Part shown: positions 50,660 through 63,263 of the stretch, one piece after another | How positions within the stretch are numbered: position 1 is the first letter of the stretch | Layout: the number at the start of each line of letters is the position of its first letter | Assembly: GCF_029873635.1 (NCBI RefSeq) | Contig: NC_080418.1 | Location: 13,185,562-13,249,561 of the forward strand | Length of the DNA: 64,000 nucleotides | Direction: 5' to 3' | From: Malania oleifera | Lineage: Eukaryota; Streptophyta; Magnoliopsida; Santalales; Ximeniaceae | Translations under genes and position numbers: made by a program | The notes under the pieces: model-generated | The model's input: only the letters and a program-made list of their open reading frames with translations | Told to the model about the DNA's origin: nothing | Database searches by the model: none

Positions 50660-51129
50660 AAGGAAAGGCCTGATAATGGGCCTAGACAAAGCTGGGCCAG
50701 ATCCAATCCGAAAGTTCCGTGGACCGAGGCGAGGTTAAAGATTACTGTCATGTGCAGTCCACCTGGACTCCTAATCATACTCATAAGCAATTCCTACTTT
50801 CGTATTTCACACCATCTCCGTCTCTCTCTCTCTCTCTCTCTCGTGCGCTAAAGTATCCCCCCCATCCGCCTCAGATCTACAGCGCAGCTTGCTCCAGTAT
50901 CTACTGTCTTCCACTGATCGATTCCAGCCACGCTCTAGTTTGTCTTCTCTTTGTTCCTCTTGCGGCCGAATTCAAAACCCTAGCATTCTCTGATTCCCTC
51001 TTTTGTTCGAGTACAAACCCCAATTAACAGCATTAATCATCTCATTTCGCCGTCGGTCGGTGTAAGGAATCGTTCGTTATTGTTTCTGGTTCTGAAAGTT
51101 TTCTCGTGAATTATTCCCCAATTTTCGTC
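50660..51129 (+). promoter_or_regulatory. RAB5IF-like gene promoter and 5' UTR
   Basis: Two TGGGCC site II boxes (50677-50682, 50693-50698) lie about 440 bp upstream of the ATG. They are followed by a CT-rich leader with a (CT)n run near 50822-50842 and a telo-box-like AAACCCTA near 50976. This arrangement is typical of plant housekeeping genes. Small ATG-led frames in the leader are taken as untranslated or chance. Confidence 0.55.
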
Positions 51130-54100
51130 ATGAAAGAAGGGAAATCACTGAAGTTAAATCTTCAGCAGCAACAGCAGCATCAGAACGGGCACTTGTCTCC
51201 GTTTAAGTTCGCCAAGTTGCTTGATCCAGAAGCTTCCTGGGACAAGGTGAAGAATTTGACTTCCTATTGTTCGTTTTCGTGTTATTGCTTCGAATTTAGG
51301 GCGTCTGTGGTGGATTCGAGATTGGGATATGCTGAAGAATTAATAGGATTTTGTTGTGTTTCAATTCGAAGGGAAGGGGTAAAGTTTTTGGGGTGAGGAG
51401 TGTGGGAATAAGTTTAGATTCATTTCAATGATTTTAAATAGGAGTGGTTTCTTTTTGGATTCTAGGCTCACAATAAATTTCATGATTTTACGACTGTTGG
51501 ACGGTCAAAGTTATATTAATGCATTGACGACGTAATTGGCCGAAATCTATTATTAAGTTCCAATGTGATTATTATTAAATTTTGGCTGAGTTTCTAATTA
51601 GTCATTTCATCATGTGTTGAAGTGCCAACTTCTCTGAAATTATGCTCCGGGCTGTTATTGCAATAATTTGAAGTCTTCTAATTGATATACTTCTCTTTGT
51701 GCTTCAGGATCAGTTGGGGGATGTGTTGCATTGGATTCGGCAAGTGGTGGCCCTGCTATGTGGGTTCCTATGGGGCGCTGTTCCTTTGGTTGGGGGCATA
51801 TGGATTATTGTGTAAGTTGGAGGCACACCTTTTTTCAGCTCTTTTCTTGTTGATTTTTTTTTTTTTTTTAACATTTCATTTTCACTTAAATTTTGTTATC
51901 TCTAGAATCAGGTATTAGATGTAGGATAGGATATACCCATAAATGATATGTTAAATTGTTAATGAGTTATGACATTCATTCATGTGGTTAGAAATAGTGT
52001 TTGCATACTCAAGTTATGTTAAGTTAGAGGAATGGATCAAGGTGGACTGGAGTTTGTATCATATTATAATAGTGCACATAAAAGGTCAATGTTATTCTAA
52101 ATTAAACAACAACAACAGTAACCAGCCTTAAGTCCTGCTATGTTGGGTCTGCAAATTGAATAATTTTCTGTCAATTCACACGATTAAGGGAATTTTCCTT
52201 AACTAATGTAAAAGTTGTTTACCTCATTTCAAGTTATTTTAGGTCTACCCCTAGTCCCCTACTTCTTCTAGTACCATTCACAGTAACTAGCTCACTCCTC
52301 CTAACTAGTGCATTATTTGACACTGTTTTAAATTCCAAACCATTTAAGATGCCCCTCCCTTAGCTTATTTTCTATCTATTGTTCTAAAGGCAACTCAAGA
52401 AAGGCAGGGGGGGTGTGGTGGAATTGGGTTATATAAAAATTAAATGTTTGTTACCAAATTTAAAGAAAATTAAACAAATTAAGAAAATACACAATTATTA
52501 ATGCAATTAAGTAAATATAGTAGGAAAAGAGAGATGCAAACTATTTTTATATTGGTTTGGCTATCCTCGCCTACACCCACTCTTTTTAGGCTAACCACCT
52601 TGAGATTCCACTAATCATCTTGCTTTAATGGTGGTAAGGACATCAATTACACCCTTTGTTACTTGGAAACCAATTACATTAGTTGCTTACAATAGAAATT
52701 ATCCTCACAAGGATTGATTTTCAATTTGAAGTACAAAAAATGAACTCTTAAGGAATATGCAAAGGATGGTACAAGAGTTCTTTATGTTTCTCTTAAGACG
52801 AGCTAGTTTTAAGCACAAGAATGATATAAGAGAGAAGAAAGAGTTTGGGCACTTGGAAATTCAATATAGGTATATTTTTTCTAATGTTTTTTGGGCTTTA
52901 GAGGCATATTTATAGTGTTTGGAATCAAATTAGCCATTTTCTGCCTGCTAGAGTTAGTTTTTTATTTTGACCAGTCTACTTGTGTTATAGGTTGTTAGAT
53001 TGAGCACTAGCCGTTAGAGAGAAAAAATGACTAATGGAGTCTCTAAAAGCAAGACCGGCCAATCAATTTCTTGGGCTAGTCAACTGCTTGAGCTTTTTGC
53101 CTAGGCCAGTCAACTGCTTGAGCTTTCTGCCTAGGTCAATCAACTGTTCAAGTTTTCTGCCTAGGCGGGTCAACCTATCACTAGGGGCAATTGACCTGCC
53201 ACTATGGGTAGTCGACCGTCTGAGCATTCTTCTTGGACCAATCAATCACCTTTCTTGGCCAGTAGACTGCCTTGGTAGGACAATGCGAAACATTTTATCA
53301 ATTTTATTTGTTTTTACCAGTTTAAGTGCCTTAGTGTAATGATTTTGATATGCGTAGAGATATACAAAATAAAAAATATTACAATATGAGAGAAATGGAT
53401 ACAAATAAAACAAATAAAGTCTTCAAATCTTCTCATTTCTTCAATTTTAATAACTTGAAATTTTGCTAAAAATAACTTAAACACAAAGTCATTAGTACAA
53501 AATAGTTTGTTATCATTAAAACTAGTTTCATGATACCTTGGGGCTAACACTATTGGTGCTATGCCTTTGCGAATTTGTTCATTCCTTAGTTTATCCTTTA
53601 ATATTATACCACTCATCCGCCTTAATATTCGTATTTCGACAACTTTTACTTTTTGGATATATTGTTTCTTAGTTGCTCAACATTCTAATTCATATAGCAA
53701 GGTTGGTCTTGGCTGTCCAATAGAACTTTCCTTCTAATTTTAATGGTATTCTACGATCACAGTTACACAACACACTCGGAGCATTGCTCTATATTATCCA
53801 ACATGCTTTAACTCTATGTACTATGTCCTAATCAATTTCTCCTTCTGCTTGCATAATAGATGTAAGATATTAGAATCTACTAATCCTATTGATTGCTTGA
53901 TTATCAAGTTTAATCTTACTTCAATACTCCTCCTTACATGGCTAAAATTACATTTTATATATTTAATTTATTTCTACGTATCCTAAAATCTCTAAACCCT
54001 AAAATTGTTCTCCATAATTCTAATGTACTTCTACTTTCATCAATCGAAATAGTATCATTTGCAAACAACATACACTATGGGATCCAGTTTTAGATGCTCC

Positions 54101-57100
54101 TTATGAATTCATCAATCACAAAAGCAAACATATAGGAGCTCAAGTTGAACCTTGATGTACACCTATTGTGATTGGAAATTCTTTAGACCCTCCTCCTATT
54201 GTCCTAATGTTAGTCGTTACTCTTTCATGCATATCCTTAATAACATCAGTATATCCACTGCATTCTCCTTTTCTAAAACCCACCATAGGACCTCCTAGGT
54301 ACTCTATCATATGCTTTCTCTAAATCAATAAAAATCATATGTAACTCCCTCTTCTTTTTCCCTAGACTTTTCCATTAATCTTCTTAGAAGATAAATACAT
54401 CATGTTGTCGATCTCCCAAGCATTAAACCAAATTGATTCTCTGAGATCCTCATGTCTATTCTTATTCTTTGTTCAATTACTCTTCCCCGCGGTTTCATCA
54501 TACGAATCATGAGTTCAATTGTGCTATAATTATTATAGTTTTGAATATCACCTTTGTTTTGTATATAGGTCTTAACATGCTTTTCCTCCATTCCTTTGGT
54601 ATTTTCCTGGTTATAATAATAGTATTGAATAGATTAATCATATACTTCCTTTATCTCCTAGACATTTTCAAACTTCAATTGGGATGTTATCTGGCCCTAT
54701 ATATTTCCCACTTCTCTTTTTTAAAGCCATGTCAACTTTAATGACTCTAATTTTGTGAATAAATATCAAGTTTTTAGTATATTCTTCATTTGTTACTTCT
54801 ATGTTTAAGCTTCCAATTTGGATTTCATTAAACAACTTATTAAAGTACCTTTGCAATCTCTCTTTTATGTTGTTTTTTTTTTTTTTTTTTGCCAAAAAAT
54901 TATCATTCTTGTCCTTTTATACATTTTACATTATCTAAGTCTTTGCACTTTCTTTCTCTAGCTCTGGCTAGTTTATATATGTCTCTTCCCCTTTCTTTAG
55001 TGTCTACTGTCTAATCTAGCATATAAGTGATCAAAGGCTCTATGTTTAACTTTACTAATGACCTTTTTTGCTTCTTTGCACTTTTCAAAGATTTTCCTAT
55101 ATTTTGACAACTTTGCCATGTTTTATATCAAATTCTTTTTGTCTTTATGGCTTTTTGTACATCATAATCCCATGACTAGTTTTCTTTGCTACCCAAGAAT
55201 CTTCCTTTGGATTCACCTAAAACCTCTTTTCCTATCTTTTTAATAGAGTTAGCCATTCTATTCCACATAGTGTTCACATCTACTTTGTCCCCTAGTATTC
55301 AACTACCCTCATTGATCATCGTATCTACAAATTTTTCTATATTTTCTCCCTTCAAACTCCACCACCTAATCCTCTTGCATTGTCGCTTTCTCTCCCAATT
55401 CTTTTATACAAATATCTAATACCACACAAAAGTTGGTGTTGTTCCAACCCATATGGAATGGACTAAGAATAATGACTCCAAAATTTCACTAATATTTATG
55501 CTGTTCTATGTTAATTGAAATGACACCAGCATTTGCATAGTTGTCTTAGAATAGCACCATCTCATTAGTTTCTATTTTCAACAATTACATTCCTATTTAT
55601 TAGCAATTTCATTCCGTTCCTATTCCATTTTGCTAACAAAGAGTAAGATAAATGAGTGTTGTGCTACATTTTGGGCAGAGTTACATAATCGTAATTGGTT
55701 CTTTGTAAAATGTAAGACGACAACAACAACAAAAAAACCAAGCCTTAAGTGCCACTACCACTAGGGGGGGTCGGCTATATGAATCCTTTTCCGCAACTTA
55801 TGCGATCATAGACCATTTCTTTGTAAAATGTAAGACCTTCATTAGAATTGCTGTCCAGATTTATTCTAATGAAAGCAATTGTTTGAATTCCCTATCTAGT
55901 TGCGTGCAATCTTGGTTAAACATGAATGTGTGTTGTACGAATTTGTCAACTTTTTTTGCCTTATTGTGTACGAATATGTAAGCATTGCTGCTGTCCTAGT
56001 TGCTTATTTTGAAATACAGCAGTTTTATTGCACATGGATAAGTTGAACTATAGGAGTGAATTTAAAGTAAGATGTGTTTGTGTCGGACTTGCTTTTGAAG
56101 ATTTACCTCAAAAGCTAACGTAGATCAGCAACATAATTATGAGCCTCAATTCTTAGAATACTTGGCAAGTGGCACCCACTGTGTGGGTACAACAAATTAT
56201 ATCTTAGGAAAATGTCAGAAAATAATACGAGAATAGTGTAGAAAGATTGCAGGGAAGTAGAGTTTAGTGGAAATTTTAAAATATAAGTTTGAACTTGAAA
56301 TCAAGTTCCAATGTAACTTTTTTATTGAATTTGATGATGGGCATGTTTGGAAAGAATGAAGGGAACATCAAAAAGAAAGGTTGCCTTTATAATTGTAATA
56401 GCTTAAAACAAAGTCATGTCATAAAGGGTATTTATTTTCCTTTTATGGCGCACATGAAATCATTAGATGCATTTTTGCATTTTTTCCCCTTCTTGGAAGA
56501 CATTTCCTGCCATAAATTTAGATTGTTATTGATCTAGGCATATTTTGAAAATCTGTTACTGGTAATCTTGAGTTAAAGCACTTAATTTTCGCAAGCATAT
56601 CATTGAGATTGTTTTAGTTAGTTCTAGTCTTAAGGTTAATTGGAAGGGGAGTTTCGCTTCTGTGGTGCTTAGGTGTAGAAGTTGTCTAAGATATTTTGAG
56701 CTGTCAATTGCTGAATAATTCTCATTAAAAATTTATACACTAGAGGCTATAATAAGGGCCAGAACTGTTTTTTGCATCTACATCCATGCTCATGATTGAT
56801 CTAGAAAAGAGTTCACCATGCGAAGCCTTATATTCTATGCACCATTAGTGAACCTTCATAAATTCAAGCATTGCTGATTGCATAGTGCTGTTCTTGGGCT
56901 GATGCAACAAAGATTACTTAATGCATCTGTATGGAGTGATATGATCCAATTACAAGTTGCTGTAAGAAAAGGTTAGAAAGCCTTTTGAAGACATGAAAAT
57001 CCAACCCCAACTCTTGGGATTGCCTTCTTTTTCTCTCTTCTCTTCCTATTCTAACTAGTGTACCAATCTAACGTCCTTTACTTTTTGAAATACCTTTAAG

Positions 57101-60100
57101 CTTGAAGAGTGAAGAATCATTATAATTGGATGATTAAGGTGATCAATTATGGCTTGTCTAGGGAGAGGGAATGTGTGGCATAAGTGATGAGTGATGGTTG
57201 ATGATGGCAAATGTACAAGACATAGTTAACCCTCTGATATTTTAGAATGAGATATAGTAAGAGTCAAGAACTGATTCATGTATTCTTGGTCACATATTGC
57301 CAGCCCCCAAAGCCTTCAGAAGTGCTTGTGGTTTCTCCTCACAGAATAGCAATGGAAGAGATTGCATACATGATTGTTGATCTGGCACTGAACTAATTAT
57401 CATGCAGATTATAGGAATCTAACCAATGTGGCTACCTCTCCCACCATATTGCAAACGATATGTAAAACTGTTTGTTTGTACTGTTTGGAGTTATAAATTT
57501 GAAATTGCATTTCATTCAAGGAATGCACCTCAACTGCCACATTAAAAGGTATAAGTTTCTTAGAAATTCATAGAAGCTATTATTTTTGGAAAGGGAAGAT
57601 ACATGAAACATCTTAGCATCTCTTGATTGCTATTGGTGCCAAGTTTCATGATCAAGTTAGTTTAAGTCTGTTTACCCAATGACAGATGATTTGCAAAGAA
57701 TTTAACAAATTGTTTTCATGATTAGATTGGATACTCTCTCGAGGGATTGGGTATGCGTTTACTGAATAAAATACTAATATTGATGGAGGGATATGTGCAG
57801 CTCTATCTGAAATTATTGCATGTTATGGACATCATTTGCTGTCCAAAACATTTGTATATAGTAAGCTAAATTATGGCGATCCTTTATTTTATCTCTGCTT
57901 CATTCACTCCTTAGATTCTTTGAAGATGATTGGGGGAATTTCTCGAGAACTTTGTAGATATATTGCTTTCTTATAATATTTTTTTCCCCCTTCTTTCTTT
58001 TGCCATTTCCATGGTTAAGAGAAGTTTTGGGTTGGTTGAGATGTTTCTGCTCACATCATTTGTGACACATTGATGCAATTTGAGCCTTGAGAACACAAAT
58101 TCAACATGTTTGGGATTTTAAAGTTTTTTGGGGGAAATCTTGTAATTTATTATTTTTCTGAAAATTTCTCTATTTTCATAAAATTTTATAGTATTATTTC
58201 ATTAGGTATGGTAGTGATTGTAAATTAATTGTATTCAGCATGTGAGGGTTTATCCCTTATACTATGAGGACGAAGATGTGGTCCTGCACCAATTGCAATT
58301 GGTGTAAGAGCCAACCTGGTGCTTTAATGCCCCCATCATCCACCGATCCATCCTCCCGCCTCAATGATGGCCCCCTTTTTGTCTGTTGTCAGCTACAGAA
58401 AAGTTCACTGTTAATCGTGAAGTTCACCATTGATCCTCCTTCAACAACAGCACCCTTGCTGTCTGTTGTGTTACCACCAGTGGCAGCGGAGTTCACCATT
58501 GATCCTCCTTCCTTGCAGACCTGCACCACCTCATCGCCAATGTGACCAGTGGAACTCATCACAGTCCTCTTCGTCATCCGCACAGATAACCTTCATCATC
58601 TTGTTTCTCTGAAGGATCCTCCTGCAGCGCAACCTGCTTTCATGGGCACTGAAGAGCTTCAAGCCTCACCAGCAATGGGGAGCAGTGCATTCATGTATGG
58701 AAGCTTTTTCTTTTGCTTGTGTTTCTTGTGTAAGGACATGAGGTCCTAAACCACACTTGTAGGGGGCGGAGGAGGGCATGTATTTTTCTAAGACATCTAT
58801 ATCTGTACCTATATATTTTAAAGGAGAGAACAATCATCAATAGTGTGATTTATTCACCTCTATGGCTTGTGGCTTCTGGTGTTTCACTCTGTCTAGAAGT
58901 CATAAGAGTTGTTATTGGTGTTACTAAATGTTGATTGATGGTTTCCTTTAAGTAAATGTCTCACATGCTTGTAGCAAAGAATATATCATGGCATATAGGG
59001 AATTTGGATAACCTAGTTTGTTGCTTTGAGGAAGATATTTGATTGGGTAGTAATAGCCGATGTGTAGAGGGGTTGGAATCCATCAATATTTGCCATTCAA
59101 GAAATTTAGGAAAGTATATTTCTTTTTGTATTGAAAAGGTAGATTATAGGACTCTATATGTGGGTATAATCCTGTTAAAGGTTAGCTTAGGAATTTTGAG
59201 AAATTGAATATTTGACTTCTAGGGTTTTTACCTGCGAGTTTCTTGGAGTGCCATTTGGCCTCAATTTGCTATCGGAGAGCTCAACAGCTGTTGTTTGTAA
59301 AACCGGAGTACTATCACATGTGTTTTTTTTTTTCCCCCAATGATTATTAATCTCCGTCACCAAAGAAACTCTTTTTAACATTTAGATATTTGATACAAAT
59401 GTCATTACACATTTTTGACCAATGTATTTATGTAAGTTTACCCCTAACATTCCACATTTTAGAGCATGTTCCTTGTAGTGATCCAATTCATGATCTAGAA
59501 ATAGGAACATTCTGCGTTCTTGGTAAAATTGAGAGAGGGCCTGTCCAGCCTTCTCCCATGTCATTGTCAAAGTCAACCATCAACGATTCACCATCATCTT
59601 TAGGAGAGAATGTAGCCCCCTCACCAATTGCCGTGGAATTCCCTTGTTAACAATCACCATTTGATTGGCCTTTGATTAAAAGAGGCCTTGCAATGGTCAT
59701 GGGAAAAAATTGACAAAGGATAAGTGATTAATTTTTATTAAACCAGTTCTCTGAAGCAGTTAAGTCATGAAATGGGTAGACAAGCCAAACTGCCCTTAAC
59801 TTGAAGTGCATGGTCTAAATTGGTTTGATTGAATCAACTTGGTGCAACGAATGCAGAAAAAAAAGGTTAATGACATCCTGTTTGAGCATGTGCAAATGCA
59901 ATGTTGCTAACCTCAATGATTGAGGGGATAATATGCATGTTATGATGTAAAGATTGAATGTGAGTCAAGACTGACAGGACCGGACATTTGCAAATTTGGG
60001 CGAACAATTGAGCACTATTATGTCCCAGTTTGATATCGTAGTGTGACAGAAAAAAGAGGATTGCAAATGCAAGTGCCTCTTCTAGCTTTATTGTTCATCT

Positions 60101-63100
60101 CAACTGAGCACACATTAGAGTTCCATCTATAAGTTGTCCCATGCCTATCTACCTGACTACAGTATGAAAATCACTTTACCTAAACCTTCACCTTTACTAG
60201 GAGGCAAACCGATGATCTGTGTGGTTGGTTTAATCAATTGGAAAATACCAGAGGAGTGAGGATTGAATACTAGGCAAATCTAGCTATTACTTGTCTTGGG
60301 GGGGCTAGCAAGTACATGGTTGTGAAATATTGAACCATTGCATGGGAACCACTTGGAAGAGCCTACAATAGATTGAAAATTTGGAACCAAAGAAAATAAG
60401 TTATCATCCACAAATCATGCCGTTAACAATGCTTAGGTATATTGGGCCAAGTGGCAACCCAAGAATGGTTGGGGTGAACTAGGTTTAATAAAATTAAGTG
60501 TTTGATTACTGAATTTAAGGCAATTTAGACAAATCAAGCAAACACACAAATAAAGCAATTAAATTAAGGAGAGTAGGGAAGAAAGATTTAAACACTCCAT
60601 CCTATGGCCACTCTTTCAAGGCCAACCACCTTGAGGTTCCACTGCAACCGTTGCTATAATGGTGGCAAGGTCACCATTTTACACTGCTCCTTACTTTGAC
60701 AAAGGCAAGGTCACCAATTAATGAAGAAATTTTGAACTACAACAGAGAATATCTCGCAAGGAAAGATTTACATTTTGAAGCACAACTAACACTTAAAGAA
60801 TGTTCAAAAGATTAGGACAAGAGTTTTCATAGAGTTCTAAGATGACCAAGTTTTGAGCACAAGAGTGATTGAGAGAGACAAGGGAGTTTAAGCAATTGAT
60901 AAAGCAATATGGAAATGCTCACTTGTGTTCCTAGGGCTTATAGAGCATATTTATGGAGTTTAGGGCAAAACTAGTCATTTTCTACCCATCAAAGTCGGTT
61001 CTCTGCTCAAGCTAGTCAACTGGGCACTAGTTGTTAGACTGCAAAATTGACTATTGGAGTCTCTAAAAAGCTGAATCCGTCAATTGCTCACTTCGGCCAG
61101 TCAATCACTCGACCTCTCTGCCTAGGCTGGTCAACCTACCACTTGGACTGGTCGACCACCCCATATAGGCTGGTTGCCCACCCCTGGTAGCAGCTCAGAA
61201 CAATTTCCTGTTTTTGTTTGCTTTTTTCCAGTTTAAGTTCTTGACTGCCATGTCCATAGTATTCTAATAGATATAAAAAATTGAAACACTTTACATTTGA
61301 GAGAAATGAATACAAATGATCAAGAAATAACAGCTTCAAGTCTTCTCTTAATTCTTCACACCTAATGGCTTAACCTATTGACTTACAACTTTAAACACAA
61401 AGTGGTTAGTGCAAAATATTTTGTTATCATCAAAACCGAGACAATGAAACGTTGTGGCTAATAAGGCAGTCTATTTTAGATAACTCACTTTTCCCCAGCA
61501 TGGAAAAGATTTTGAAATAGTTTCACAAATTTATAGCAGGGTGCCAGTTTGAGGAAAGTGAGTTGTCCAATGGATTGATGGATTACAACATGGGATCTGG
61601 ATAAAGCACAACGATAGTCAACATTTTTTTACTCCATTTGATCAAGCTGTGACCTGCAGCTTATGTGGAGGATGTGAAAAAATGAAGTTGCTTGCCTGAA
61701 GAATGACCAGAAGAATGGGCACTCTGTGTTGGCCTAATAAACACTAGTGGGAGTTTTATGAGCGTGGCAAGAAGGGTCATTGTTACCATTGATGCCCCCA
61801 AAAGAAGCATTTGAATGTGGTGGAAGAGATGCTTGAACAGAAAGAAACTATGTATACAACCACTGAAGCCAGCTTAGTGATGAGGTGGTGTTAACAGTGA
61901 ACAGTCACCTGCAGTATGAGTTTTGTTAGGGTTTGAGGGAGGCCAGCACAGAGCTCTCATAAGCTAAATGAGCTCTTAGTGTTGTTGCCTGCAATGGAGC
62001 TTAGCAGCCAGTGCACACTTTTTTGGATGCTGCCACACTGGAGTCAAAATAATTTTGATCCCTTGTCATTGTAAGGTGGGTTTGCAACTCTTTAGGACCC
62101 ACACAATGCAGGCATTTGGTTAACGGACATGGTTTAGGATGGTGTTTCTTCATATGTGGATGTAGCTTTAGTGTTGAGTGGAGTTACTTTCCAGCTCCAT
62201 TGTTATCTTTGTGACTTCCATTCATTTGACATGTTATTGTGAGAGCATGGCAGTTTCAGACTTTCAGTATCATGTGATTTAAAATGGGCAGGGAAATGCT
62301 ATGAGCGTCAATGTGGATTCATTCTTCTACGAACTGCATTCCCAGCTTTTCCCCAAATATCCAGATCCATTTGGAGTACGGGCCACAATGTTTCTATGCA
62401 CCAAGTCCTTCCAGCAGTCAATGCTCAAGGATGAAAACTTTTCTATGGTGGGAAAAATGGGGGCAGCAATGGCCTAACATGGAGAGGGACTCTAGCATAG
62501 AAATTGTATTCATTATTCATGAAATTTAGGAGATTTTGATTGATTTTATTTTCAGTTATTTATTTTAGGAAAGTATATTTATTTTAATTATGAAAAGTAG
62601 ATTTTAGGACCCTATATATACAGATGTAATCATTCATATTGAAGGTTGGCATTGGAAGAAACTGAATATTTGAGGGGTGAATTTCTTGTGGTGCGTCCTG
62701 CAGCAAGATCTCATTCCAAAATGCAGCCTTGCTGGTTGTGAAAATTTCATGTGTGCTTTGTTGGGGCCATTTTCTAGTTGTATTAGAACTGTTTATTTGC
62801 TGAAGCTGAAGTGAAAATGCATGATAATAGTGAGTAATCATTTATTACAACATATGAAGCTGTTTTTCGCTTTGTAGATTCCTGGCGCTATCCTCCGGTA
62901 TTATATATGGTTACTATGCAATGATTCTAAAGATTGATGAAGAAGAATTTGGCGGTCATGGAGCCCTACTTCAAGAGGGACTTTTTGCTTCTATAACACT
63001 CTTTTTGGTAATTTGGACACTTTCATTTTTCTTTCCAGTCTAGGAATCCCAGTGTTACAGGAGTTAAACAATGGGGGTCTTGGCTGTTTCACTGGCTTGC

Positions 63101-63165
63101 TTACCCTTTTCTTTTTTGTTGTCCAGCTTGCATGGATTCTAGTATACAGTTTGGTGCACTTCTGA
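51130..63165 (+). CDS. RAB5IF: RAB5IF/OPTI-like (Rab5-interacting family) ER membrane protein (4 exons)
   Basis: This is a complete gene for a 129-residue small membrane protein of the EMC6/Rab5-interacting family. Exons are 51130-51246, 51708-51811, 62878-63007 and 63127-63165; they total 390 nt, phases match and all junctions are GT-AG. The N-terminus is glutamine-rich (residues 11-15), followed by the family hallmark SPFKFAKLLDPEASWDKDQL (23-42). Hydrophobic segments lie at about 52-74, 75-92 and 108-127, with an acidic loop KIDEEEFGGH (92-101) between the last two. The first in-frame ATG is 51130; reading upstream meets only a GTG. In mammals RAB5IF (OPTI/C20orf24) is the partner of TMCO1 in the GEL part of the multipass translocon and was also named a respirasome assembly factor; the plant role is inferred by homology. 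Intron 2 (11,066 bp) is filled with transposons. The last exon encodes only 12 residues. Confidence 0.95.
51812..52079 (+). other. Start of RAB5IF-like intron 2
   Basis: Intron sequence following the GTAAGT donor (51812). Nothing else is seen before the LINE end at about 52083. Confidence 0.6.
52380..53549. mobile_element. Lone LTR, family D, copy 1
   Basis: It is a 1.17-kb block with TG...CA ends (ending GGGGCTAACA) inside the RTE LINE, with CTAT just outside each end. It matches 60443-61463 in order along its length. It includes three tandem copies of a 30-bp unit CCAGTCAACTGCTTGAGC.. at 53074-53166. No coding core was found. Confidence 0.6.
53074..53166. repeat. 30-bp tandem repeat, three copies
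   Basis: The unit begins CCAGTCAACTGCTTGAGC and ends TGCCTAGG. It accounts for the open frames seen here on both strands. Confidence 0.85.
55719..55816 (-). mobile_element. 98-bp RTE LINE 3'-end insertion with 20-bp target duplication
   Basis: A short insert opens with (CAA)n and CCAAGCCTTAAGTGCCACTA and contains GGTCGGCTATATGAATCC, the 3' end of the local RTE LINE family. It is flanked by a perfect 20-bp direct repeat, TTCTTTGTAAAATGTAAGAC, at 55699-55718 and 55817-55836. This is a severely 5'-truncated target-primed insertion. Confidence 0.88.
55837..58200 (+). other. Intron 2 sequence of the RAB5IF-like gene, nothing recognised
   Basis: Mixed-composition intronic DNA without a convincing exon or transposon. 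Short frames here are chance. Confidence 0.5.
58260..58880. other. GC-richer stretch of unknown origin in intron 2
   Basis: The segment holds a GTTCACCATTGATCCTCCTTC block repeated about twice and open frames on both strands (58264-58749). It may belong to the upstream end of the Gypsy relic that follows, but no domain was recognised. Confidence 0.3.
59085..62870 (+). mobile_element. Ty3/Gypsy-type relic, broken
   Basis: Similar blocks of about 200 bp (TTTAGGAAAGTATATTT... to ...TGAATATTTGA) at about 59100-59220 and 62560-62680 look like the two LTRs. Between them, at 61730-62280, the plus strand shows a gag zinc-knuckle-like region (GKKGHCYH, then CPQKKHLNVVEEM) and protease-side remnants. 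It is heavily broken and old. A lone LTR (60443-61463) lies inside. The right end comes within a few bases of exon 3 of the RAB5IF-like gene. Confidence 0.5.
60443..61463. mobile_element. Lone LTR, family D, copy 2
   Basis: It runs in parallel with 52380-53549: GGCCAACCACCTTGAGGTTC, then ATAATGGTGGCAAGG, then AAAATATTTTGTTATCATC, ending GGCTAATA. It is in the same orientation and same intron as copy 1, and lies within the Gypsy relic. No coding core. Confidence 0.6.
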
Positions 63166-63188
63166 CGATCGACCATCCTGGCTTACCA

Positions 63189-63263
<75 letters not shown>

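Larger units (their letters stand above)
52083..55480 (-). mobile_element. RTE-type LINE, minus strand, interrupted by a lone LTR
   Basis: The 3' end is marked by (CAA)n followed by CCAGCCTTAAGTCC at 52083-52140. Coding remnants on the minus strand include [19 protein letters not shown] (about 53630-53570), a palm region with GRVIEQRIRIDMRISENQFG and RSTT (54591-54400) and an RT fingers-side segment with KKRSGKYIGPDNIPIEV (54895-54668). Several stops and frameshifts make it dead. The lone LTR 52380-53549 sits inside it. The 5' end near 55480 is approximate. Confidence 0.8.

Noticed and set aside
53034-53339. Repetitive open frames on both strands
   Set aside because: They are produced by a 30-bp tandem repeat in a lone LTR and have no start context or family match.
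58264-58749. Candidate coding exon inside intron 2 of the RAB5IF-like gene
   Set aside because: Frames on both strands overlap, contain internal repeats, and show no domain or splice logic.
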